Source: an uncultured Acetatifactor sp.
GTDB taxonomy: Bacteria; Bacillota; Clostridia; Lachnospirales; Lachnospiraceae
Direction of reading: 5' to 3'
Assembly (NCBI GenBank): GCA_910579755.1
Contig: CAJTVB010000010.1
Location: forward strand, 1-64,000
Length of the DNA: 64,000 bases
This document shows positions 16,278 through 24,416 of the stretch, piece after piece (position 1 is the stretch's first letter; every line of letters begins with the position of its first letter). A model generated the notes under the pieces. The model searched no databases. It worked only from the letters and a program-made list of their open reading frames with translations, and was not told the DNA's origin. The translations under genes were made by a program, and so were the position numbers.

Positions 16278-16305
16278 TTGATTTTTTCCGTAGGACAGGT
16301 ACAAT
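16278..16305 (+). promoter_or_regulatory. Promoter of the LysM gene
   Basis: TTGATT (16278-16283), 16-bp spacer, TACAAT (16300-16305), about 48 bp before the ATG. Confidence 0.5.
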
Positions 16306-16352
16306 AACAATAGGTAAAGCATACATATAGTGAATCCGAGGAGGTACAAATA

Positions 16353-16985
16353 ATGAAGAAAAAAGCAATATCTGCACTGGTGCTTGCGGCAGCCCTGATA
16401 ATTGCGCCCCTGTCAGGGGAACTGGCGATGATAGCTACGGCTACGGGAAATAATACGACTACGCCCCCCACCACCAACACTACTACCAACAGACCCGTCT
16501 ATACGGCTACGGGAAATAATACTGTTTCAAACAACAATACGGGAACCACTATAAAGCCTGGAACCACAACGAATCCCGGAACCACAACGAATCCCGGAAC
16601 CACAACGAATCCTGGAACTACTACAAATCCTGGAACCACCGCCAGCACCTATACCGTAGTAAAGGGTGATACGCTTTACGGAATTGCCCGCAAGTGCGGC
16701 ATGACGCTTCAGGAGCTGCTGGCAGCTAATCCCCAGATCACAAACCGAAACAAAATCAGTATAGGACAAGTTCTCAATTGCAAGGCAGGAGCCACTGTGA
16801 ACAATGGAACGACTACGGAAACTCAGACAGTCACTACGAAAAACACCTATACTGTGGTAAAGGGGGATACGCTGTACGGTATTGCCAAGAAGTGCAAGAT
16901 GACTATAAAGGAACTGCTGGCAGCCAATCCTCAGATCAAAAACCGCGACAAGATCAAGGTAGGCCAGGTAATAAATGTCAAATAG
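16353..16985 (+). CDS. Secreted LysM-repeat cell wall protein
   Basis: A 210-residue protein with GAGGAGGT before the ATG. A signal peptide covers about residues 1-30 (MKKKAISALVLAAALIIAP). A Thr/Asn-rich linker follows, including about five tandem PGTTTN units encoded by an 18-bp DNA repeat (about 16557-16640). Two LysM domains come next, both starting TYTVVKGDTLYGIA and ending near the last residue, separated by a second Thr-rich linker. LysM binds peptidoglycan N-acetylglucosamine. No catalytic domain is present, so it may be a structural or adhesive wall protein. It has its own promoter and terminator. Confidence 0.9.
   Translation: MKKKAISALVLAAALIIAPLSGELAMIATATGNNTTTPPTTNTTTNRPVYTATGNNTVSNNNTGTTIKPGTTTNPGTTTNPGTTTNPGTTTNPGTTASTYTVVKGDTLYGIARKCGMTLQELLAANPQITNRNKISIGQVLNCKAGATVNNGTTTETQTVTTKNTYTVVKGDTLYGIAKKCKMTIKELLAANPQIKNRDKIKVGQVINVK
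16557..16640 (+). repeat. 18-bp tandem repeat coding for PGTTTN units
   Basis: About five copies of CCTGGAACCACAACGAAT and close variants, in frame in the LysM protein's linker. The unit number is likely to vary between strains. Confidence 0.85.
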
Positions 16986-17051
16986 GGGTCATTGCTCGAT
17001 TAAAGTCTGTATGGTTACAAGTAAAGTGTGAGCTAATGTGTGACAGACATG

Positions 17052-17093
17052 AAAAGATCGTCCTTGCAGATTATCTGTGAGGACGATTTTCTT
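17052..17093 (+). terminator. Terminator after the LysM gene
   Basis: ATCGTCCT (17057-17064) pairs with AGGACGAT (17080-17087), followed by TTTCTTT. Confidence 0.7.
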
Positions 17094-17124
17094 TGAGCTT
17101 TTTGCGGCAATGGGAGGATTTTTG

Positions 17125-18798
17125 ATGGAAAAGAAAGCAAGAGAGTATATGGAAGCTCTGACGAACGGATATATTATTCTGATCCTGGGCGTACTTCCGC
17201 TGTATATGAAGGATGGATTTAACATGATCGGCGATGCAAAATATCTGTTTTTTATCAGGTCTGCATTACTGCTTTTCTGTCTGTCAGCAGCAGGAGCCGC
17301 AGTATTGTTGGCGGTAACACAAAAAAAGAAAAACAGCATTGTGGGAATATCAGGGAAGAGTGAAGCCATGAAACGGTCTGAGACCCAAAGGAGCCGCCAG
17401 TGGTCTGGAACGGACAGCTTTGTTCTGCTGTACGGAATCAGTACAATGCTTTCTTATTGCTTCAGCGAATTCCGGCAGGAAGCTCTTTGGGGGTATGCGG
17501 ACTGGCATATGGGGCTGATGACACAGCTTTTGCTGGTATGGAGCTATTTTTTTATTTCCCAATTTTATAAAATGGAAAAATTTGCCTGGAAGGTGGCCGG
17601 AGCGGTTGCTTTTCTGGTTTTTCTGCTGGGAGTGTTGAACCGCTACAGCTGTGATGTGATCGGGACTTATCGGGAGATCGATTATTGGGATTGGAACAGG
17701 AGACATTTGCTGTCAACTATTGGGAATATTAATTGGTATTGCGGGTATGTATGTCTGATGTGCCCACTGTTGCTGTATCTTTTCTGGAGCCGGAGCGGGG
17801 GGCCCCGGATGCTGGGCGGCGTGGGAAGCTTTATCAGCTTTGCCACAATTTTTACCCAGGGAAGCTCCAGCGGATTTGTGGGACTGGGAGCGTCTATGGC
17901 GGTACTGCTGTGGGCATCCTTAAAGGATCAGGAAAAGCTGAAGCGTTTTTTTCAGCTCTTTTTCATGATGTCCCTGATGCCGCCTCTGCTGGCATGGACC
18001 TCAGAGCGGTTTCTTCCATATGAATTGAAGATGCCGAAATATGATCTGGCCTGCCAGCTTCTGTTTTGGAAAATATGGTATGTGCTCATAATTCTTGCCG
18101 GTCTTGCCGTATTATTCCTGCATGTATGGAAGAAGAAGGGAGGGAGGGATTTCCTTAAAAGTGGTGTATGGAGAAGGGTATATACGATTACCGTGACGGT
18201 CATTCTTTTGGCTGGGGCCTTATTTATTTTGCTGTGTCAGCTGTCAGAGGGCTTCTGGAAGCTGGCAGGCGGCCTTCCAGAGCTTCGGATCCAGGGAGAA
18301 TGGGGAAGCGGAAGAGGGGCCCTATGGAAGGTCTCTGTACAGTGCTTTTTACAGGGCGGCTGGAAGCAGAGGCTTTTGGGAGCCGGGCCGGATTGCTTTG
18401 CGGGTATTATTTATAAAATGTTTGACATGGATCAGGAGGTCTTCATGGCGGGACAGTGGCAGGGAGCCATATTTGCCAACGCCCACAACGAATGGCTGAA
18501 CATGCTGATTACCGGCGGGATTCTGGGCGCGGCGGCGTATGCAGGGATTTTTATATGCAGTTTTATAAAATGCCGGAAAAGGGCGGAAAAACAGCCTGTG
18601 TTGATTGCAGGAATGATGATGATCGCCGGATATGCCGCCAACAATTTTTTTGGCTTTCAGCAGGCGGCAGTGACGCCGGTTATGTTTGTGATCCTGGGGA
18701 TGCTGTCGGCAATTGTACGGCTTTCCCCGCCCCAATGTTCTGCAAAAGGAGACATATCGGCATGTCCTGCTCCTATACAAAGCTCCTATACAAACTGA
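17125..18798 (+). CDS. O-antigen ligase/polymerase-like membrane protein
   Basis: A 557-residue polytopic protein. The ATG at 17125 has GGGAGG 7 nt upstream. About eleven transmembrane helices are seen, with a charged cytoplasmic stretch near 75-100. The region ending in FTQGSSSGFVGLGAS and the large outer loop followed by ANAHNEWLNMLITGGILG match the Wzy_C pattern of O-antigen ligases and related polymerases (the His in HNEW is conserved). In Gram-positive bacteria such proteins polymerise or attach surface glycans. No neighbouring capsule genes are present; it stands between a wall protein and the infC operon. Substrate unknown. Confidence 0.8.
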   Translation: MEKKAREYMEALTNGYIILILGVLPLYMKDGFNMIGDAKYLFFIRSALLLFCLSAAGAAVLLAVTQKKKNSIVGISGKSEAMKRSETQRSRQWSGTDSFVLLYGISTMLSYCFSEFRQEALWGYADWHMGLMTQLLLVWSYFFISQFYKMEKFAWKVAGAVAFLVFLLGVLNRYSCDVIGTYREIDYWDWNRRHLLSTIGNINWYCGYVCLMCPLLLYLFWSRSGGPRMLGGVGSFISFATIFTQGSSSGFVGLGASMAVLLWASLKDQEKLKRFFQLFFMMSLMPPLLAWTSERFLPYELKMPKYDLACQLLFWKIWYVLIILAGLAVLFLHVWKKKGGRDFLKSGVWRRVYTITVTVILLAGALFILLCQLSEGFWKLAGGLPELRIQGEWGSGRGALWKVSVQCFLQGGWKQRLLGAGPDCFAGIIYKMFDMDQEVFMAGQWQGAIFANAHNEWLNMLITGGILGAAAYAGIFICSFIKCRKRAEKQPVLIAGMMMIAGYAANNFFGFQQAAVTPVMFVILGMLSAIVRLSPPQCSAKGDISACPAPIQSSYTN

Positions 18799-18806
18799 TT
18801 TTTTTG

Positions 18807-18835
18807 TTGACAACAGATTGCAGATATGCTATCCT
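18807..18835 (+). promoter_or_regulatory. infC operon promoter
   Basis: Perfect TTGACA (18807-18812), 17 bp, TATCCT (18830-18835). A small hairpin (GCATGTG/CACATGC) follows at the expected transcript start. Confidence 0.7.
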
Positions 18836-18842
18836 ATTTAAG

Positions 18843-19044
18843 CATGTGATGAACACATGCAGAAAATAAAGCAGAGTATCCACTCTCACCTTACGGCAAG
18901 CGGGCTGGTAAGGTTATCGATTCGAATTTTCTGAAAAGTCTCCCACAGGTTCGAAAGATGTTTACTGCGGTGAGAAGGGCGATATTTTTTATATGGCCGG
19001 CGGAGAAGGATTGTCAGGTGGATAGTTATGCTATCCACTTTTTT
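18843..19044 (+). ncRNA. L20-type autoregulatory leader with attenuator
   Basis: A 200-nt leader ends in GTGGATAG (19018-19025)/CTATCCAC (19031-19038) and six T, a terminator just before infC. TATCCAC occurs also at 18877-18883 near the leader's 5' end and could pair with the same GTGGATA, giving a competing antiterminator. This matches the logic of the Bacillota L20 leader, in which ribosomal protein L20 favours termination. The Rfam assignment is inferred from position and structure only. Confidence 0.7.
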
Positions 19045-19063
19045 CTTATGGAGGTGCACGACC

Positions 19064-19570
19064 ATTAGCGACTTAATGATTAACGAACAGATTAGGGACA
19101 AGGAAATACGTCTGATCGGGGAGGACGGCACGCAGCTTGGTATTGTGGCTACGAAAGCAGCCCTGAAGATGGCGGAGGATGCAGGGCTTGATCTTGTAAA
19201 GATAGCGCCTACGGCGAAGCCTCCCGTATGCAAGATCGTCGATTACGGTAAGTATAAGTATGAGATGGTCAGAAAAGAAAAGGAAGCCCGGAAGAAGCAG
19301 AAGACTATTGAGATCAAGGAGATCCGCTTATCCCCTAATATTGATACCAATGATCTGAATACAAAGATCAACGCTGCCAGAAAATTTCTCGGCAAGGGCG
19401 ACAAGGTAAAAATTACACTTCGGTTCCGGGGACGTGAAATGGCTCATATGAATAACAGCAAGCATATTCTTGACGATTTTGCGGCGAGTCTTTCGGACAT
19501 TGCGGTGGTTGAGAAGGCTCCTAAGGTTGAAGGCAGGAGCATGACAATGTTTTTAACTGAAAAGCGTTAA
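19064..19570 (+). CDS. infC: Translation initiation factor IF-3
   Basis: A 168-residue protein. The start is the rare codon ATT at 19064, preceded by TATGGAGG; it gives ISDLMINEQIRDKEIRLIG, matching the Bacillus infC arrangement where IF-3 starts at ATT and represses its own translation. The N-domain runs to the lysine-rich linker (KEKEARKKQKT), and the C-domain carries IKEIRLSPNI and RFRGREMAH, the family signature. IF-3 acts on the 30S subunit during start-site selection. First gene of infC-rpmI-rplT. Confidence 0.95.
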   Translation: MSDLMINEQIRDKEIRLIGEDGTQLGIVATKAALKMAEDAGLDLVKIAPTAKPPVCKIVDYGKYKYEMVRKEKEARKKQKTIEIKEIRLSPNIDTNDLNTKINAARKFLGKGDKVKITLRFRGREMAHMNNSKHILDDFAASLSDIAVVEKAPKVEGRSMTMFLTEKR

Positions 19571-19617
19571 TTCGCAGAAGTTAAAATAGATTAATTAAAG
19601 ATTAGGAGGAACTTGAT

Positions 19618-19815
19618 ATGCCAAAAATGAAGACAAGCAGATCGGCTGCAAAGCGTTTTAAAGTGACAGGAACAGGTAAGCTGAAGAGAAACAAAGCCTA
19701 CAAACGCCATATCTTGACCAAGAAAAGTGCGAAGACAAAGCGCAATCTCAGAAAGCCTGCTATGACGGATGCAACTAATGTAAAGAATATGAAGAAGATT
19801 CTGCCCTATTTATAA
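19618..19815 (+). CDS. rpmI: Ribosomal protein L35
   Basis: A 65-residue, very basic protein, the usual length, with AGGAGG before the ATG. It starts MPKMKTSRSAAKRFKVTGTG and contains NKAYKRHILTKKSAKTKRNL, the L35 signature. It lies 47 bp after infC and 21 bp before rplT, in the normal order. Confidence 0.97.
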   Translation: MPKMKTSRSAAKRFKVTGTGKLKRNKAYKRHILTKKSAKTKRNLRKPAMTDATNVKNMKKILPYL

Positions 19816-19836
19816 GTCAGGTAAGGAGGAGAAGAC

Positions 19837-20193
19837 ATGGCAAGAATAAAAGGTGGTTTGAATGCCAAGAAAAAGCATAATAGAGTATTGAAGCTTGCTA
19901 AGGGATACAGAGGTGCAAGAAGCAAGCAGTACAGAGTAGCGAAGCAGTCTGTAATGCGCGCTCTGGCCAGTTCCTACGCAGGAAGAAAAGAAAGAAAGCG
20001 TCAGTTCCGGAGACTGTGGATCGCCAGAATCAACGCTGCGGCAAGGATGAACGGACTTTCCTACAGTCAGTTTATGTATGGCCTGAAGCTGGCCGGTGTT
20101 GAGATCAACAGAAAGATGCTGGCTGAGATGGCAGTGAATGATGCGGACGGATTCAGGACGCTGGCAGATCTTGCCAAGAGCAAGGTGGCATAA
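19837..20193 (+). CDS. rplT: Ribosomal protein L20
   Basis: A 118-residue basic protein of normal length; TAAGGAGGAG precedes the ATG. The long N-terminal helix (MARIKGGLNAKKKHNRVLKL, then GYRGARSKQYRVAK) and the globular end (WIARINAAARMNGLSYSQF) are textbook L20. It helps early 50S assembly and, in Bacillota, represses its own operon through the leader found upstream of infC. A strong terminator follows. Confidence 0.97.
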   Translation: MARIKGGLNAKKKHNRVLKLAKGYRGARSKQYRVAKQSVMRALASSYAGRKERKRQFRRLWIARINAAARMNGLSYSQFMYGLKLAGVEINRKMLAEMAVNDADGFRTLADLAKSKVA

Positions 20194-20222
20194 TAAATAT
20201 TGAAAAATAATTTTGGATATGA

Positions 20223-20263
20223 AAAATGCTATGCGCGGGTTTTATCTGTTGCATAGCATTTTT
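20223..20263 (+). terminator. Terminator of infC-rpmI-rplT
   Basis: AATGCTATGC (20225-20234) pairs perfectly with GCATAGCATT (20251-20260), then more T. Confidence 0.85.
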
Positions 20264-20448
20264 GCAATATCTGTGGCAGGGACAGGAATATGCCGTCGGA
20301 GCAGGGGATGACAGTGCAGGGCAGTGTTGCAGGAGGGCGCCGAGCGGAATTCTATGCAGGGTGATCTGGAAAAGCACGGAGGCCAGCGGTTTGGGGGAGG
20401 AGTTAACGCTGATTATGATATATATTACATCTGTTGCTATGAAGGCGG

Positions 20449-20511
20449 AAGCAAAAAAAGAGCCGCAAAACCATGATTTTCAAAAATCAACAGCTTTGCG
20501 GCCTTTTGTCC
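20449..20511 (-). terminator. Terminator of tRNA-Gly
   Basis: Read on the minus strand, GCCGCAAAG and TTTTGCGGC form the stem and are followed by CTCTTTTTTT. It directly follows the tRNA 3' end. Confidence 0.75.
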
Positions 20512-20514
20512 AAA

Positions 20515-20585
20515 AGCAGATAACGGGAGTCGAACCCGCCTTTCCAGCTTGGGAAGCTAGCGTTCTACCGATGAACCATATCTGC
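20515..20585 (-). tRNA. tRNA-Gly (anticodon CCC)
   Basis: A 71-nt cloverleaf on the minus strand: acceptor GCAGATA/TATCTGC with U discriminator, D-arm GGTTCATCGGTAGAAC, anticodon loop TTCCCAA (CCC), and T-arm GCGGGTTCGACTCCCGT. CCA is not encoded. A TATAAT box on the minus strand lies about 30 bp upstream, with TGGTCA 17 bp before it. Apart from the tRNA and the two terminators, 20264-20765 shows no gene. Confidence 0.92.
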
Positions 20586-20765
20586 AAATTATCTGACGAA
20601 AATTATTATAACACACAAAAGCTCATTTGACCAGCATTTTTTTTAGTAGGCGGGAATATTATTCCGCAAAGCGGAAAAACTGTTTTTCGTGATTAGGATC
20701 ATGGGCTTTTGCCGGATCGGCGGAAGCGTATTCGAGGCCGCAGCAGCGGCAGAGGGCAGGGGAAA

Positions 20766-21821
20766 ATGAAGCTTTCCTTTCGATGGTATGGAAAAGAAGA
20801 TGCGGTGACTCTGAGAAATATCCGCCAGATACCGGGAATGAGCACGATTGTCAGCGCCGTTTATGATGTGCCTGTCGGTGATGTGTGGAGCAGGGAGAGC
20901 ATTGCCGATTTAAAAAGACAGATCGAGAATGAGGGTATGGGCTTTGAAGTGGTTGAGAGTATTCCTGTTCACGAGGACATCAAGCTGGGAAAGAGGACCA
21001 GAGACCGCTATATTGCTAACTACTGTGAGAATATCCGACGCGTGGCGGAGGCGGGCGTGAAATGTGTCTGCTACAATTTTATGCCCGTGTTCGATTGGAC
21101 CAGAACGGAATTAGAGCATGTACTGCCGGACGGTTCCACTACTTTGGCCTACTATCAGGAACAGGTGGAGAGAGTCGATCCTTTAAAGAGCGACAATGAT
21201 CTGACCCTGCCGGGCTGGGATGCCAGCTATTCCCGCGAAGAGCTGAGGCAGGTGGCGGCAGAATACCAGTCCATGACGGAGGAAGGGCTGTGGGAGAATC
21301 TGCAATATTTCCTGGAGCGGGTGATTCCTGTCAGCGTAGAGTGCGGTATTAATATGGCGATTCATGAGGATGATCCCTGTTGGAGTATTTTCGGATTACC
21401 CCGGATTATCACCAACGAAAAAAATCTGGATCGCTTTTTAAGGCTTGTGGATGTGCCCAACAACGGCATTACCCTGTGCACGGGCTCTCTGGGCTGCTCG
21501 GGGCATAATGATGTAGCTGCCATAGCCGCCAAATATGCCGCCATGGGGCGCATACATTTCGTTCATATGAGGAATGTGGCGGTGCTGCCCCGGGGAGAAG
21601 GCTTCGAGGAACGGGCTCATTTGTCCTCCTGCGGTACTCTGGACATGTATGCTATAATGAAGGCATTGTATGACAATAGATTTGACGGATATATCCGCCC
21701 TGACCATGGCAGAATGATCTGGGGAGAGACCGGCAGACCCGGTTATGGTTTATATGACAGGGCACTGGGCGCCGTCTATCTGAACGGCTTGTGGGAGGCC
21801 ATTGAAAAGGGGGATAGATAA
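20766..21821 (+). CDS. uxuA: Mannonate dehydratase
   Basis: A 351-residue cytosolic enzyme, near the usual length. The ATG at 20766 follows GGCAGGGG; upstream frame extension lacks a site. The N-terminus MKLSFRWYGKEDAVTL with IPGMSTIVSAVYDVPVG is typical, as are CYNFMPVFDWTRT, MAIHEDDPCWSIFGLPRI, TGSLGCSGHND, HMRNVAV and RPDHGRMIWGE, which hold the metal-binding His and Cys residues. It converts D-mannonate to 2-keto-3-deoxygluconate in glucuronate breakdown. No other uxu/kdg gene is next to it, so it appears as an isolated catabolic gene. Confidence 0.95.
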   Translation: MKLSFRWYGKEDAVTLRNIRQIPGMSTIVSAVYDVPVGDVWSRESIADLKRQIENEGMGFEVVESIPVHEDIKLGKRTRDRYIANYCENIRRVAEAGVKCVCYNFMPVFDWTRTELEHVLPDGSTTLAYYQEQVERVDPLKSDNDLTLPGWDASYSREELRQVAAEYQSMTEEGLWENLQYFLERVIPVSVECGINMAIHEDDPCWSIFGLPRIITNEKNLDRFLRLVDVPNNGITLCTGSLGCSGHNDVAAIAAKYAAMGRIHFVHMRNVAVLPRGEGFEERAHLSSCGTLDMYAIMKALYDNRFDGYIRPDHGRMIWGETGRPGYGLYDRALGAVYLNGLWEAIEKGDR

Positions 21822-21936
21822 TCCTTTTTGAATATACTTTGACGAAATTAAAAGCCTGAGTCCCGACTTTGGTGCTGGAAAGAAAAGCCAGGATGAGTTA
21901 TAATCGATTTATTGCGGTATGGGGAGGGATCAGGCG

Positions 21937-22935
21937 ATGCATTATGTAATAGGGGATGTGCACGGGTGCTATAATGCATTAATGAGATTGTTAAAAAGGC
22001 TTTGTCTTACATCGGAGGACATAGTCTATTTTGTGGGTGATTTCGTGGACAGGGCGCCCACGCATGAGGAGATGCTGAAAACAAATCAGTGGGTGTGTGA
22101 GCATATTTCGGAGGAAGGGCAGTTCCGGGCGGTGCTCGGCAACCATGATTTGGATATGCTGGACACATACCGGGAGCTGGCGGCATATGAAGGAATGCCG
22201 GAAATGTCCATGCTGACCACGGAGGATACCCTGGAAAGTATCAGAAATGTGACTAAAGTTCTTCGGAAGCTGCCGCTGTACCGACAGGTGGAGTCGGGAG
22301 GATATCGAAATATTATCACACATTCCTGGGTCTGTGACGCTTGGGGAAATACAGCCATTGGGGAGGATGGGAGCATCAGGGAGGATTTCAGCATCAATGA
22401 ATCCCTGTGGGACAGGTGCCATTCGGTACGGGACTGTCCTGCTTTCTGCAGGGTCATTCACGGTCATACCATCACCTCCAGCAGCTATTATGAGGTGTCC
22501 CAAAAGGGGGTGCGAAACAGAATTGCGCGGCTTGGGGATACCAACATAAACATCGACTGCGGCTGTTTTATGGGGTTGAGCAATGGGGGAAATCTGGCGG
22601 CCTTTTGCCTGGAGGACGGAATGGAATTTTATGCCTATGACAGCGAGGACGTGCAGGCAGAATACAGGGAGCTTGCCAGGTTGTCGAGGAAGCCCTATAA
22701 GCTGAAGGATTATCAGATTTTTCTGGCGTGTAATCCACTGAAAGAGGCCGCGGTTTTTCAGGATGACTCACCGTTTACAAAATATGCATTGGAAAGGCTC
22801 ACAGCCGATTATGGTCTGGACTGCTCTGACAGGGAGAGGTTTTCCCTGGAATGCCGTGATTACATGCGCTGGTGGAGCCGATGTGTGAAAAGGTCTAATT
22901 CCATAGATAGAAGATTTGTTCTGTGGAGAGAGTAG
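21937..22935 (+). CDS. Metallophosphoesterase (Ser/Thr phosphatase-like)
   Basis: A 332-residue protein; GGGGAGG lies 9 nt before the ATG at 21937. The N-terminal half has the calcineurin-like metal site: MHYVIGDVHGCY (GDxHG), VYFVGDFVDRAP (GDxVDRG variant) and AVLGNHD (GNHD), with two later His (ITHSWV, VIHGHT). This layout resembles PrpA/PrpB-like and ApaH-like phosphatases. The C-terminal 100 residues (from about 230) are an extra, poorly recognised extension. The substrate cannot be read from sequence: phosphoprotein and dinucleoside polyphosphate are both possible. It converges with an XRE gene 32 bp away. Confidence 0.8.
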   Translation: MHYVIGDVHGCYNALMRLLKRLCLTSEDIVYFVGDFVDRAPTHEEMLKTNQWVCEHISEEGQFRAVLGNHDLDMLDTYRELAAYEGMPEMSMLTTEDTLESIRNVTKVLRKLPLYRQVESGGYRNIITHSWVCDAWGNTAIGEDGSIREDFSINESLWDRCHSVRDCPAFCRVIHGHTITSSSYYEVSQKGVRNRIARLGDTNINIDCGCFMGLSNGGNLAAFCLEDGMEFYAYDSEDVQAEYRELARLSRKPYKLKDYQIFLACNPLKEAAVFQDDSPFTKYALERLTADYGLDCSDRERFSLECRDYMRWWSRCVKRSNSIDRRFVLWRE

Positions 22936-22967
22936 CCTGTCACCGTTTGCAGATATCCGCCGCAAAC

Positions 22968-23279
22968 TCAGCTATGATCCGTAAAGGCGGCGATTAGTCC
23001 GTATACAGCACTTTTCTGTTCCGGGGTGAGAGCCACCCACTTGTCAAACAGCTCCTTTTGCTCAGGGGTGAGCACCGTCAAATCGCCGTCCGTAAAGAAC
23101 TGGGACATGGTGATGCCGAAGCCGTCGCAGATCGCTTCCAGGGTGGAGATAGAAGGAACCGTGTTGCGCCGGAATATATTTGCCAGGGTGGACTGGGAAA
23201 GCCCGCATTTTTTAGACAGCCTGTACTCTGTCCAGCCTCTTTCATCTAAGAGCTGGCGCAGTCTCTGATGTGCATCCAT
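22968..23279 (-). CDS. XRE-family regulator, copy 1 of a duplicated pair
   Basis: A 103-residue protein with an HTH domain (RLRQLLDERGWTEYRLSKKC, then SQSTLANIFRRNTVPSISTL) followed by a short tail with the motif LTPEQKSAVYGLIAAF. About 80 per cent of residues match the second copy at 23858-24169, showing recent duplication. A 17-bp palindrome (ATACAA-5-TTGTAT) lies about 55 bp upstream, where it would cover its own promoter and that of the divergent small gene, so autorepression is likely. The tail type is common in Lachnospiraceae XRE proteins. Target beyond this locus unknown. Confidence 0.85.
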   Translation of the reverse strand: MDAHQRLRQLLDERGWTEYRLSKKCGLSQSTLANIFRRNTVPSISTLEAICDGFGITMSQFFTDGDLTVLTPEQKELFDKWVALTPEQKSAVYGLIAAFTDHS

Positions 23280-23332
23280 TCGACCATATCCTCTTTTTTT
23301 GTACTTATTTTACGGCTTTTTTGAAAAGTATT

Positions 23333-23349
23333 ATACAAAATACTTGTAT
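23333..23349. promoter_or_regulatory. Palindromic operator, copy 1
   Basis: ATACAAAATACTTGTAT has perfect 6-bp arms around 5 bp. On the minus strand it runs into TATAAT, a likely -10 box for the XRE gene; on the plus strand it is upstream of TATGAT, a likely -10 box of the small gene. A related site is found at 24222-24238 at the same place relative to copy 2. Confidence 0.6.
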
Positions 23350-23419
23350 TGTAACTGCTGCTATGATAAACTGTAGTCGTAATAGCCGTTCGTAATCAAA
23401 TCGAAAAGGAGGGGCTTGG

Positions 23420-23755
23420 ATGCTGGGCGATGTAACGATCAGAAAAAAGGAAGAGGATATGACTGACCTGCAGAGGAGGCTGAGTATCTTTCTGAGAGAA
23501 CAGAGTGCACAGTATGATGCAGAATATGAGGAAGCCAGGGCTGCTGAGGACTGGGACAGGGCTTCGGCTGCTCTTCTGAGCATGGCAGAGGTTACGGATG
23601 TAGAAAGACGGGTAGGAATCACGAAAAGGGTAAAGTATTATGAATGGATTGATGAGATAGCACGCAACGCAAAGGCGGCTGATGCCCAAGGCCGGACGGA
23701 GGAGAAGGGACCAGGCGAAGCTTCTTTCTGGAAAAGGAAAAAGAGAAAGAAATGA
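23420..23755 (+). CDS. Small charged protein between the XRE copies
   Basis: A 111-residue protein with AGGAGGGG 5 nt before the ATG. It is strongly helical and charged: a likely coiled-coil or helical bundle (LQRRLSIFLREQSAQYDAEY, then ARAAEDWDRASAALLSMAEV) and a very basic end (FWKRKKRKK). No known family was recognised. It is transcribed divergently from XRE copy 1 over a shared palindrome, so that regulator probably controls it. A regulator/effector or toxin-antitoxin-like pair is possible, but nothing in the protein itself shows toxicity. Confidence 0.55.
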   Translation: MLGDVTIRKKEEDMTDLQRRLSIFLREQSAQYDAEYEEARAAEDWDRASAALLSMAEVTDVERRVGITKRVKYYEWIDEIARNAKAADAQGRTEEKGPGEASFWKRKKRKK

Positions 23756-23857
23756 CAGCCTGAAACCATTGAGAGAAGCGGCGCTTTGGCAGCACGGCTT
23801 CTTTTTAATTTCCGCCTGAAAAGCAGGCGGCGGATCATTATACGATACAGATCTATG

Positions 23858-24169
23858 CTAAAGAGTATTGTTGAAGGCGGCAATCATGGTGTAAACGGCA
23901 GACTTCTGCTCCGGAGTAAGGGTCACCCAACGGTCAAATAATTGCTTCAGCTCCGGGGTAAGCTCCACCATATCATCGTCCGCAAAAAATTGTGACAGGG
24001 TTATACCGAAGCCCTTGCAGATGGTTTCCAGCGTAGCGATAGATGGTACCGTATTGCGGCGGAATATATTAGCCAGCGTGGACTCGGAGAGCCCACAGTT
24101 TTTAGACAGCCTGTACTCTGTCCAGCCTCTTTCGTCTAACAGCTGGCGCAGCCTCTGATGTGCATCCAT
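23858..24169 (-). CDS. XRE-family regulator, copy 2 of a duplicated pair
   Basis: A 103-residue close relative of copy 1 (same start MDAHQRLRQLLDERGWTEYR; differences concentrate in the second half, for example TDGDLTVL against ADDDMVEL). The HTH is intact. Upstream, the sequence CCTCTTTTTTG and the palindrome ATACA-7-TGTAT are shared with copy 1, so promoter and operator were duplicated along with the gene. There is no divergent partner gene in the equivalent position; the SGNH hydrolase 250 bp away is the nearest plus-strand gene. Confidence 0.85.
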   Translation of the reverse strand: MDAHQRLRQLLDERGWTEYRLSKNCGLSESTLANIFRRNTVPSIATLETICKGFGITLSQFFADDDMVELTPELKQLFDRWVTLTPEQKSAVYTMIAAFNNTL

Positions 24170-24221
24170 TCGACAATATCCTCTTTTTTGTTTCTATTCT
24201 AACCCTTGTTTGAAATTGGAA

Positions 24222-24238
24222 ATACAAAATATATGTAT
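24222..24238. promoter_or_regulatory. Palindromic operator, copy 2
   Basis: ATACAAAATATATGTAT has 5-bp perfect arms and matches copy 1 at 15 of 17 positions. It lies about 55 bp upstream of the second XRE start. Confidence 0.55.
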
Positions 24239-24330
24239 GGTTATTGCCGCTAAAATGAGAAGCAGCTATGGAAAATTCTGGAACTGTAACTGGACCCGGG
24301 CCGCTGTTCCCAAAGAAGAAGGAAAATACT

Positions 24331-24359
24331 TTTCATATGGATGTATGTTATGATACAAT
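24331..24359 (+). promoter_or_regulatory. Promoter of the SGNH hydrolase gene
   Basis: TTTCAT (24331-24336), 17 bp, TACAAT (24354-24359), about 58 bp before the chosen start. Confidence 0.5.
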
Positions 24360-24416
24360 GACCTTGTTCAAAGAATGAAAAGGCCCGGTGGCCGCTGCGA
24401 AGGAGGATATCAAGAA

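Noticed and set aside
16557..16640. Short regular repeats considered as CRISPR-like
   Set aside because: The units are 18 bp, contiguous and in frame as PGTTTN; there are no spacers and no cas genes.
23420..24169. Toxin-antitoxin module (small gene plus XRE)
   Set aside because: The small protein has no toxin fold or known toxin motif, and it is divergent rather than in an operon with the regulator. I keep it as an unknown pair.
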